Part shown: in pieces, positions 19,393-27,058 of the stretch
Layout of the letters: each line of letters starts with the position of its first letter
Position numbering within the stretch: position 1 is the stretch's first letter
Origin: CAVRAZ01 sp963719135
GTDB taxonomy: Bacteria; Pseudomonadota; Gammaproteobacteria; DSM-19610
DNA: 64,000 nt
NCBI GenBank assembly: GCA_963719135.1
Contig: CAVRAZ010000002.1
Span: forward strand, 372,001 to 436,000
Direction of reading: 5' to 3'
Made by a program: the position numbers and the translations under genes
Notes under the pieces: generated by a model
The model's input: the letters and a program-made list of their open reading frames with translations, nothing else
Database searches by the model: none
Told to the model about the DNA's origin: nothing

Positions 19393-20454
19393 ATGGCATC
19401 ACGGAACGGTAACGGCGGCCGCGACAGTCCCTGGGGTAGCGCGGCCAATACCGGCCCTCCCGATCTGGAGGCCCTGGTCGGCCGGGGCCGGGTTCGGCTC
19501 AGGCGACTCCTGCCCGGTGGCGGCCAGCGTGGCGTCGTCGTCCTTGCCTTGCTCGCGGTCGTCGCGCTGGGCGCCTGGACGGCTTACTACACGGTGCCCA
19601 GCGACTCTGTCGCTGTCATTCAACGTTTCGGCAAATATCTCAAGGACGTTCCCCCGGGGCTGCATTTCAAGCTGCCCCTGGGCGTCGACCGGGCGACAAT
19701 CGTTCCGGTCAAGCGGCAATTGAAGCAGGAATTCGGGTTTGCTACGCCGGGCGCCACGGATCCCTACCAGAGTCCGCACGAAGGCCGGCGTGAAACGGAG
19801 ATGGTGACCGGTGACCTCAACGCCGCATTGGTGGAGTGGGTGGTGCAATACCGTATATCCGATCCGGTCAAATTCCTGTTCGAAGTCCGCGAACCGAGTG
19901 AAACGCTTCGCTACGTGTCCGAATCCGTCATGCGGGAAGTCGTCGGCGATCGCACCGTCGACGAAGTGATTACCATCGGCCGCCAGGAAATCGAAACGGA
20001 AGCGCTGGAGAAGATGCAACTGCTCTCGACCAAATACGCCATGGGGATCAGCATCGACCAGGTACAACTGAAAAATATCAATCCGCCCGAACCCGTGCAG
20101 GCATCGTTCAACGAGGTCAATCAGGCACAGCAGGAAAAAGAAAAGCTGATCAACGAAGCGCGCCGCGACTACAACAAGGTGATCCCGCTGGCCGAAGGCG
20201 AGAAGGACCAGCGGATCCGCGAGGCCGACGGCTACCGGCTCAAGCGCATCAATGAAGCCGAAGGCGACGTCGCCCGGTTCAGCGCGCTGCTGGCGGAATA
20301 CCACAAGGCACCCGAAGTGACCCGCCGCCGCATCTATATCGAGACACTGCAGGACGTCATGCCGGGCCTACGCGCCAAGATCATTGTCGATGACCAGGCG
20401 CGCAGCATCCTGCCGCTGCTGAATCTCGATACGCGAAAGGAAACTCAGCCATGA
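19393..20454 (+). CDS. hflK: FtsH protease activity modulator HflK
   Basis: A 353-residue SPFH/band-7 protein with a Gly-rich N-terminal tail (1-45), one membrane helix (VVVLALLAVVALGAWTAYYT, about 47-66), then the SPFH domain (VPSDSVAVIQRFGKYLKDVP; GLHFKLPLGVD) and a coiled-coil segment rich in Glu/Lys/Arg. HflK and HflC form a cage around the FtsH protease. A distinctive insertion around residues 115-135 (FGFATPGATDPYQSPHEGRR) is common in the HflK branch. The stop overlaps the hflC start by 4 bp (ATGA). Confidence 0.93.
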   Translation: MASRNGNGGRDSPWGSAANTGPPDLEALVGRGRVRLRRLLPGGGQRGVVVLALLAVVALGAWTAYYTVPSDSVAVIQRFGKYLKDVPPGLHFKLPLGVDRATIVPVKRQLKQEFGFATPGATDPYQSPHEGRRETEMVTGDLNAALVEWVVQYRISDPVKFLFEVREPSETLRYVSESVMREVVGDRTVDEVITIGRQEIETEALEKMQLLSTKYAMGISIDQVQLKNINPPEPVQASFNEVNQAQQEKEKLINEARRDYNKVIPLAEGEKDQRIREADGYRLKRINEAEGDVARFSALLAEYHKAPEVTRRRIYIETLQDVMPGLRAKIIVDDQARSILPLLNLDTRKETQP

Positions 20455-21452
20455 CGATCGGGCAAGCCGCTGTCCTGGCGGCTGTGGGCATCGTGACGTA
20501 TGTTCTGATGAGTTCGGTCTATACGGTGAGCGAAGTCGAGCAGATGGTCATCACCCAGTTCGGCAAGCCCGTCGGGGTTCCGGTGACCACCGCCGGTCTC
20601 AAGGTCAAGGTGCCCTTCATCCAGGAGGTCAACCCGATCGACAAACGGGTGCTCGAGTGGGACGGCAGTCCGTCGGATATGCCGACCAAGGACAAACTCT
20701 ACATCTCGGTCGATCTCTTCGCCCGCTGGCGGATTACCGATCCACTCCAGTATTTTCTGCGGCTGCGCGATGAACGCAGCGCCCAGTCCCGCCTGGACGA
20801 TATCCTGGGCAGCGAGACCCGCAACGCGGTCGCCAAGCATGAGCTGATCGAGATCGTCCGCACCACCCGGGATCGCGTGCCGCTGCGCGACACGCTGCTG
20901 ACCGACGCGGAGCGCAATCTGGATATGGGCGCACTGGTGCCGATCCAGAAGGGACGCAAACTGGTCGAGCAGGAGATCTTTGCGGCGGCGGCCGAGAAGG
21001 TCCGCGTGTTTGGCATCGAATTGCTCGATATCCGCTTCAAGCGCATCAACTACAATGACAGCGTGCGCCCGAAGATCTACGACCGGATGATCAGCGAGCG
21101 CCGGCAGATTGCCGAACGCTTCCTGTCGGAAGGCAACGGCGAGGCCGCCAGAATCCGCGGCAACCGTGTACGGGATCTGAACAAGATCCAGTCCGAGGCC
21201 TACCGGCAGGTCGAGGAGATCCGCGGCACGGCGGATGCGAAGGCCGCCGAAATCTACGCCAGGGCCTACAACCAGAGCCCTGAAGCGGCGGCGTTCTATG
21301 AATTCACACGGACCATGCGGTCTTATAAGTCCATCATCGCCGGGAACACGACCCTGGTCCTTTCCACGGACAGTGACCTGTTCAAATTTCTGAAGAGTAT
21401 GGATCCGGGCGGCAACCTCGATCCGGTCCTGACTTCCGGTGCCCGGCGATGA
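20451..21452 (+). CDS. hflC: FtsH protease activity modulator HflC
   Basis: A 333-residue HflC: N-terminal membrane helix (AAVLAAVGIVTYVLMSSVYTV), SPFH domain (EVEQMVITQFGKPVG; VPFIQEVNPIDKRVLEW), then the HflC hallmark NDSVRPKIYDRMISERRQ and a C-terminus with LVLSTDSDLFKFLKSM. It is the partner of HflK in the FtsH-bound cage. It overlaps hflK upstream and the DUF1488 gene downstream by 4 bp each, so the three form a translationally coupled unit. Confidence 0.93.
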   Translation: MTIGQAAVLAAVGIVTYVLMSSVYTVSEVEQMVITQFGKPVGVPVTTAGLKVKVPFIQEVNPIDKRVLEWDGSPSDMPTKDKLYISVDLFARWRITDPLQYFLRLRDERSAQSRLDDILGSETRNAVAKHELIEIVRTTRDRVPLRDTLLTDAERNLDMGALVPIQKGRKLVEQEIFAAAAEKVRVFGIELLDIRFKRINYNDSVRPKIYDRMISERRQIAERFLSEGNGEAARIRGNRVRDLNKIQSEAYRQVEEIRGTADAKAAEIYARAYNQSPEAAAFYEFTRTMRSYKSIIAGNTTLVLSTDSDLFKFLKSMDPGGNLDPVLTSGARR

Positions 21453-21718
21453 GGTTGAGCTTTCCGAACCCGAGCCGCAGTTTTGATGCCGGTAGAAGCC
21501 GTGTCCGCTTTTGGGGATACGATGGCACTATCGAGGTTTCATTCTTTGTGGAAGCGGATGCGCTCAAACGGCTCTGTCCGGAGATGGGCAGCGCCGAGAC
21601 GGGATTCCTGAAGGCCTTCGATGCCGCGCGCAGCCGGATCCATGAGATTGCGGACAAAGTCTATGCGCGCGGCGGCAGACGCTCCTATGCTTATAGCCTG
21701 GCAGCGCGGGATTTTTGA
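21449..21718 (+). CDS. DUF1488 family protein
   Basis: An 89-residue protein matching DUF1488: LSFPNPSRSFDAGRSRVRFW, GYDGTIEVSFFVEADALKR, and FLKAFDAARSRIHEIADKVY. Function unknown. The ATG overlaps the hflC stop by 4 bp, which places it in the hflKC operon and suggests a link with membrane proteostasis; that link is inference. Confidence 0.85.
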   Translation: MRLSFPNPSRSFDAGRSRVRFWGYDGTIEVSFFVEADALKRLCPEMGSAETGFLKAFDAARSRIHEIADKVYARGGRRSYAYSLAARDF

Positions 21719-21737
21719 GGATCGCTTCGCACGTCGG

Positions 21738-23405
21738 CTACGAGGGCGCACCCGGGTGACAACAGCGTGAATTGCGTAGGGCATCCTTCACGTCCGGCAC
21801 CAGTGCAGGCGACACACTGAGAGACCGCATTCCGGTGCCCAGCAGCCTGGGTATCACCTCGTTCCGTCCCGCAAGCTCGCCGCAAAGAGACACCGGCGTG
21901 TCGCCGGATTCCCTGACGATCAACTCGATGAGTCGCAGGATGGTCGGATGGTCGTCCATGAAGTATTCGGTAACCATGGGATTTTCCCGACCGGCGGCCA
22001 TGGTGTATTGAGTGAGGTCATTGGAGCCGATGCTGAAAAAGTCAAGGTGCTTCTTCAGCGCGGGGATTGACAGTGCGGCGGCCGGTGTTTCGATCATCGC
22101 GCCGAGGCGCGGCAACCGGCCAACACCCATTTCAGCGGCCAATTCATGCAAGCGCCGTGCGACTAGAATTACATCGCTCTCCGTCGTCACCATCGGTATC
22201 AGAACCCCGATGCGGAATTGCCGGGACACTTCCAGCACCGCCCGAAGCTGCGCCTCCAACAGGTCGGGATACTCGCGCAGCACGCGTACGCCGCGACGTC
22301 CCAGGAACGGGTCGGGTTCCGGTGGAAGATGGAGGTAGATCGGGTTCTTGTCGGCACCGATATCGAGCAGACGAACGTTGATGAGCATGCCGCGTGCCGG
22401 GTGGAGGCTGTCAAGAAGAAACTCGGCGAATTCCTTGTCCGAGGGGAGGTGCTTGGCGGCGAGAAAGAAAGGCTCCGTTCTGAAAAGCCCGATCCCGTCG
22501 GCGCCGCGTTCCATCGCACGCTCCACATCTTCGCGACTGCGGACATTGGCCATGACGGTGACCTCGATTCCGTCCAGGGTAACTGTGCGCTCCCTGGTGT
22601 TGACTTGTGTCACGCGGTCCCTGCGCGTTCGTCCTTCGTCAAGCGCGCGTTCGTACCCCTGCAGCGTTTGCGAATCCGGGTTGATCGTGGCCGTTCCCTC
22701 CGCCCCGTCGACAAGCACAACGTCGCCCATATGGACGAGTTCCAGTAACTCGGGAATCCCACCCACACAGGGAATGCCGAGTTCGCGGGCAAGCAGGGCG
22801 GCATGCGCTGCGGGGCCGGCGAACTCTGCAAGTACAGCGACGGTGGACGAACGCGAGAGAAACACCGTGTCTGAAGGCAGCAATCGACGGGCGACGAGCA
22901 CGGTGTTCGCGGGCAGGGTCTCGAGGCTGTGTGCGTGAATTCCGGCCAATGAGAGCAACAAGCGGCGGGATAGATCGTCGATGTCATCGCCACGCTCCCG
23001 CAGCACCTCATTGTTCAAGTCTCTGAATCTGCGTGCCAGCAGTCGGAATACCGTTCTGACCACCTGCTCGGCGTTGATCAGGTCGGCTTCCAGGAACTTT
23101 TTCAGCTCGCCGACAACGGAGGTATCGAGCAACATGGCCTCTTGAGCGACGAAAATATCCGCCGAGTGGTCGCCCAGCTTGTGTTCAATCTGCTGCGCGT
23201 CGATCGTCAGGCTGTGGCGCACATCGTCGATTGCCTTGTCGATCCGGGCCTGCTCTTCACTGACATGGGCGCGCTCTATTACGTACAGTTCGGAGTCTCG
23301 CTGCAGTACGTCTATGTAGACGAATGCCTTCCCTCTGGCCAGCCCGGGCGATACGCCTGTCCCGGTCAGCGTAAACATCTTGCCTTTTCCCGACTCAGTC
23401 GTCAT
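21738..23405 (-). CDS. phosphoenolpyruvate-protein phosphotransferase (PTS enzyme I homologue)
   Basis: A 555-residue enzyme I-like protein. It has an N-terminal HPr-interaction/swivelling region (GVSPGLARGKAFVY onward), the phospho-accepting histidine at about residue 201 (GPAAHAALLARELGIPCVGG, where canonical enzyme I has GGxTSH), and the PEP-binding TIM barrel with GIGLFRTEPFFLA, FSIGSNDLTQYTMA and SLCGELAG. There is no N-terminal GAF domain, so it is not a PtsP/EI-Ntr of the usual length. It has a slightly divergent His motif. No HPr or EII gene is seen nearby. It is convergent with the hflKC unit, with a 19-bp gap. Confidence 0.88.
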   Translation of the reverse strand: MTTESGKGKMFTLTGTGVSPGLARGKAFVYIDVLQRDSELYVIERAHVSEEQARIDKAIDDVRHSLTIDAQQIEHKLGDHSADIFVAQEAMLLDTSVVGELKKFLEADLINAEQVVRTVFRLLARRFRDLNNEVLRERGDDIDDLSRRLLLSLAGIHAHSLETLPANTVLVARRLLPSDTVFLSRSSTVAVLAEFAGPAAHAALLARELGIPCVGGIPELLELVHMGDVVLVDGAEGTATINPDSQTLQGYERALDEGRTRRDRVTQVNTRERTVTLDGIEVTVMANVRSREDVERAMERGADGIGLFRTEPFFLAAKHLPSDKEFAEFLLDSLHPARGMLINVRLLDIGADKNPIYLHLPPEPDPFLGRRGVRVLREYPDLLEAQLRAVLEVSRQFRIGVLIPMVTTESDVILVARRLHELAAEMGVGRLPRLGAMIETPAAALSIPALKKHLDFFSIGSNDLTQYTMAAGRENPMVTEYFMDDHPTILRLIELIVRESGDTPVSLCGELAGRNEVIPRLLGTGMRSLSVSPALVPDVKDALRNSRCCHPGAPS

Positions 23406-23574
23406 CAGTCCAATTCCTTTGCTGAACCAACGGGTATCGATCGGCCAAGCGGGCGGTCACGCAAGAGCGGCGGGTGGCTAGCCAAGCCGGGAGTGACGGT
23501 AGACGCCACTGAAACAGGTGCGCGTTGCATCACTCCGCTGCGCGCACCGCATGACTGAACTCTGTCCAATTCCG

Positions 23575-24252
23575 TCAATACGGGCCGCACCGGTCCTGTT
23601 CCTTGCGGTAAGGCCGGTTGCATTCCCAGTCGTTTCCCGAATAGTTGAGGTGACCAGCTTCCGGCAGATTCACGGCGACGCAAGCATCGTTGACCGCTCG
23701 ATACCCGCGATCGCACGCCCAGCCGGTGCCGTACAACGATTCCGTCAAGTAGGCATTTGCCGGCAGCTTGATCTCGACGCAGTTCTCGTTGAGCGCTCGA
23801 TATCCACGGTCGCATTTCCACACGTCGCCGGAGGCGTTCAGATAACCATTGCGCGGTACCTTGACGGCGACGCACGCCTTGTCGACCGTTTGATATCCGC
23901 GGTCGCATTTCCATCGATCGCCGGAAGAGTCCAGGTAGGCATTCGGCGGCACCTGGATGGTGGCGCAGGTCTCATCGACCTCACGATAGCCTCGACTGCA
24001 GTTCCAGCCCTGTCCGTAGGACGCATTCGTTGCATAGGCATTGACAGGCACCTTGACGGCTGCGCAGGCGCCGTCGGCCTTACGGTATCCTTGATTACAC
24101 TCCCAGCCGTTTCCGTAGTTCCACGCGCGTGCATTCTCCGGCACGTCGGCGGAACCGCCCTGGGCGAGCACAAGGCCGGGAACCGCTCCCAGAAGTGCGA
24201 TGAGCATCTGCAAGTGCAGGGATATGGCGCGTGGTCGTGGTATTTTGTTCAT
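23575..24252 (-). CDS. secreted protein of six Cys-pair repeats
   Basis: A 225-residue protein with a signal peptide (residues 1-34, LHLQMLIALLGAVPGLVLAQ) followed by six tandem units of about 30 residues with the pattern W-x-C-x-RGY-(R/Q)-x(5)-C-x(2)-(V/I)-x-(V/L)-P-x-N-A/G-Y. Each unit holds two cysteines, for example WKCDRGYQTVDKACVAVKVP; the last unit is shortened (ECNRPYRKEQDRCGPY). The spacing suggests one disulfide per repeat in the periplasm or outside. Similar repeats occur in unannotated proteobacterial secreted proteins. No function can be assigned. Confidence 0.75.
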   Translation of the reverse strand: MNKIPRPRAISLHLQMLIALLGAVPGLVLAQGGSADVPENARAWNYGNGWECNQGYRKADGACAAVKVPVNAYATNASYGQGWNCSRGYREVDETCATIQVPPNAYLDSSGDRWKCDRGYQTVDKACVAVKVPRNGYLNASGDVWKCDRGYRALNENCVEIKLPANAYLTESLYGTGWACDRGYRAVNDACVAVNLPEAGHLNYSGNDWECNRPYRKEQDRCGPY

Positions 24253-24671
24253 GCATCATTCCTTCTTGTGAATGCCTGGCACCGCCCCAGGGGCGGTGCC
24301 CACAGCACGGTGCGGGCCGGGTCGCTCCCGGTCACCGGTCATCCAGGCGTTCTCCGCGGGGGGCGTGGCTTGCGTCAATGGCGCAGCGCGCTCTGATCGT
24401 CGCGCGAGGCCGCCAACAGGCGGGTACCTCAGGTTGACCGTGATCCTGCGGCCTTTCCGTTGCGCCTGGTCCAGAGCGGTTGAAACCATCGAGGATCGGG
24501 GTGTAGAGGCGGCAGTCGAGAGATGCCCCGCAGAACGATGCAACAGCAATCTCGAGCATCGGTGCGTAACGCCGTCGCTGCGAGGCAGCAACGTGGGTTT
24601 TCGGCGCGGGTTGGCGAACTTTCGTCAGCCCGCGTAGACAGGTGTCATTGCACGATCACGGCGTGAGGAGT
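24253..24671. other. intergenic, no gene seen
   Basis: Upstream of the secreted repeat protein. Open frames are short, arginine-rich and overlap on both strands, without a credible ribosome-binding site or family motif. The 24284-24306 stretch (CACCGCCCCAGGGGCGGTGCCC) is an inverted repeat able to fold as a short hairpin. Confidence 0.35.
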
Positions 24672-24896
24672 TCAGCCGCCACGGTCGTCGTCATCCGCAC
24701 TTGGGTACGGCAAGCGCAAGTTGGGGTGGTTGACCGGCGTGGCCTGATAGGTGGGGTCGATGGTGGTGATGAGATGCTCCGGCTCATGCAGGCGACGGCT
24801 CTGGGTCTGATCGCGCTGCAATGGATCGATAGCGAGCCAATTCAAGTGTTCGAACCTGATGGCGGGTGCCGCTTGGAAAGGTGACAGTCTGGACAT
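24672..24896 (-). CDS. small hypothetical protein
   Basis: A 74-residue ORF with a strong ribosome-binding site (ACAGGAG, 7 nt before the ATG on the minus strand). The product is proline-, leucine- and aspartate-containing (FEHLNWLAIDPLQRDQTQSR) and ends in an acidic DDDD stretch. It has no signal peptide or membrane segment and no recognised family. The good translation signal is the main support. Confidence 0.4.
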   Translation of the reverse strand: MSRLSPFQAAPAIRFEHLNWLAIDPLQRDQTQSRRLHEPEHLITTIDPTYQATPVNHPNLRLPYPSADDDDRGG

Positions 24897-25327
24897 GCTA
24901 ATCTCCTGTGACTCTTCGCCTGCCTATCGTATGGCTGCGCGTTGTGCGTTGCTCCTTGCGGGAGGTCCATCCTTGTATAAAGGCGCCGGTTGGCGGCAAA
25001 AGGCGTGGCGATAGTCCAACTATAAGTATAGGCCTTTTATCGGGGAATAGCTGATCATATTAATTGATGGGGCGCGCGGATGCCGTCTGATGCAGCGTCG
25101 TGTCGTGCGCGGAATGAGGCCGTAATCCGGCACGCGTTCAACGGGATGTGTTGGCAGCCTGGACAGTTCGGGCGGCGGCGGGACCATCCGCCAGTGTCGT
25201 CCAGCCTGAGCCGATCAGGAATCGGCACCGGTGCGCGTTGGACTCGTCGATTGCCATCCTGCGGCCGGTAACGGTAGTGACGAAGCGGGCGCTTATTTTG
25301 CCTGTACCCGGTGAGGGTCGGTTGCAC
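24897..25327. other. intergenic, AT-rich patch
   Basis: Between the bat operon's 3' end and the small ORF. An AT-rich patch at about 25015-25070 contains TATAAGTATAGGCCTTTTATC, similar to words in the moxR leader (33480-33530), and could hold a minus-strand promoter for the 24672-24896 ORF. No protein-coding region recognised. Confidence 0.35.
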
Positions 25328-27052
25328 TCAGGGATTGAGTGCCGGCAGTCCAACCCGGCGCGAGCCGATCGATTGCCATGTAATGATAATGGCGGGCAGC
25401 AGCCTGGGGCGGATTTCTCGTTTGAACTGGCGTTTCCAGGTGTCAAAGTCTGTTATGGGGGCCTTTCCGAAAATGGCGGCATCGAGTCGCTGAAGCAGGC
25501 TGTGCATCCTATCTGCACTGGAGCGCGGGTGTATCTCGACAAAGTGCCTGGCCAATCGATCCAATGGGATTTGAGCCGGAATGCCGAGACGGCGTTCCGC
25601 CAGGAATCTCAGTACCTGAAGCCAGACTTCGGGATCCGATTCGTTATCGGCAACGCGAACGCAGTACCACAAGCGCCACGAGCGGGGCAGGGACTGGGCG
25701 ACGAACCGACGGAGGCGGTGCATATGGCGGCGCGGAGAGAGCTTGTTTATCCAGAACTCCGCCGTCTTGCGGATCGGATCCGTGACCATCAGGATGTGTT
25801 TGGCGTAGCGCTCGCCGAAGGTTCTTCCCTTGGCCCATATCAATGACCAGTAGAGACCGCTCACAAAGGCGATGATCAGCAGCGGCAGCCAAAGGTACCA
25901 GGCAAAACCGGTGGAGGCAGGTGCCGCGCCGCCGGCGTCGGGCCGGGACGTCCTGTGTTTGTTGGCGCCCAGAACGCGCATCGGCAGCAGCGTGCTTTCG
26001 ACCTGCGACTTTTCGAGATTCCACCACTGGACTTTTATCGAAGGCAGAAACAACTCCTTATCCTGACCGGGCAGCAGGGTGTAGTACTCCGTGCGTTTGC
26101 CGTACAGCTTTCCGTCTGCCTTCAATTCGCCTTCGCTTTCGGTCTTTTCACGATAGATCCTCAAGCCGGCGGATTTCAACTGATTTTCGAAGGTGGGCAG
26201 TTGCCCGCCGGTGAAGCCGATGGCGGTCATTTCGAGCACCAGAGAGGCAGGCTTCCCCTGTTTGAGGTTCTCTTCGTTGGAGAGCGTGGCGTTGAGCGTC
26301 AGATTCTCGAGCGGCAACCAGGGCTGTACGCCGGGTTCGGGTGGTCCAATATCCAGTCGCATGGGTTGCGATAACTTGAGATCGAACCTTCGGTGAGACC
26401 ATGTGCTGCCGGTTGCGGTCAGATCGTTCAGGTTGAAGGTGCCTTGCTGCAGGGGAATGACCAGAATCTGCTCGCGCGTCACGATTTCGCGGTTGCCATT
26501 GGATTCGCGGGCAACGGCCGAGCGTTTCCCCAGCGTCTTGAAGATAAAGGCGTCGGATTCGGGCAGCGAAAAATCCAGTGTGGCGAGATTTGCGCTGCTG
26601 ACGACATCGAGTGTCAATACCAGGTTCTGATAGACGTAGGCTTTGCTCTCACTGATTCTTGCCTCGAGGCTGACGGAGGCGTCGTCCTGGCGGCCGTACT
26701 GCATCCAGCCCGGTTGGCCATCCTGGGACTGGGCCGGGTAACCGTATTGTGGCTGGATCGGCTGTCCGTATTGGGCTTGACTCGGATAGCCGTATTGCGG
26801 CTGGAACGGCTGCTCGTATTGGGCTTGGCCCGGATAGCCGTATTGCGGCAGGTCCGGTTGCCCGTATTGGGGTTGCCCGGGATAGCCGTACTGAAATTGA
26901 CTCGGATAGCCGTATTGCGACGGGTCTGATTGGGGGTTCGGTTGATAATGACGCGGCTCGGCGATCGGTCGGTACTGATCAGGGTCATAGGCTTCGGCGG
27001 CCTGGAACACAGGGAGAAGGAGCACAGACAGGGTCAATGAGGCTCTAATCAT
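25328..27052 (-). CDS. batD: BatD-like protein with a QYGYP-repeat N-terminal insertion
   Basis: A 574-residue exported membrane protein. It has a signal peptide (1-21, LSVLLLPVFQAAEA) and then about 100 residues of tandem QYGYP/QYGQP repeats (roughly 38-120). Next come BatD/Oxygen-tolerance beta domains (SLEARISESKAYVYQNLVLT; LPESDAFIFKTLG; QREQILVIPLQQGTFNL-like strands), a membrane helix (YLWLPLLIIAFVSGLYWSLI, about 395-415) and a cytoplasmic C-terminal region. BatD is the last gene of the Bat operon, which also encodes MoxR and two VWA proteins. The repeat insertion is not part of the normal family. It starts 6 bp after batC. Confidence 0.85.
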   Translation of the reverse strand: MIRASLTLSVLLLPVFQAAEAYDPDQYRPIAEPRHYQPNPQSDPSQYGYPSQFQYGYPGQPQYGQPDLPQYGYPGQAQYEQPFQPQYGYPSQAQYGQPIQPQYGYPAQSQDGQPGWMQYGRQDDASVSLEARISESKAYVYQNLVLTLDVVSSANLATLDFSLPESDAFIFKTLGKRSAVARESNGNREIVTREQILVIPLQQGTFNLNDLTATGSTWSHRRFDLKLSQPMRLDIGPPEPGVQPWLPLENLTLNATLSNEENLKQGKPASLVLEMTAIGFTGGQLPTFENQLKSAGLRIYREKTESEGELKADGKLYGKRTEYYTLLPGQDKELFLPSIKVQWWNLEKSQVESTLLPMRVLGANKHRTSRPDAGGAAPASTGFAWYLWLPLLIIAFVSGLYWSLIWAKGRTFGERYAKHILMVTDPIRKTAEFWINKLSPRRHMHRLRRFVAQSLPRSWRLWYCVRVADNESDPEVWLQVLRFLAERRLGIPAQIPLDRLARHFVEIHPRSSADRMHSLLQRLDAAIFGKAPITDFDTWKRQFKREIRPRLLPAIIITWQSIGSRRVGLPALNP

Positions 27053-27058
27053 TGCGAA

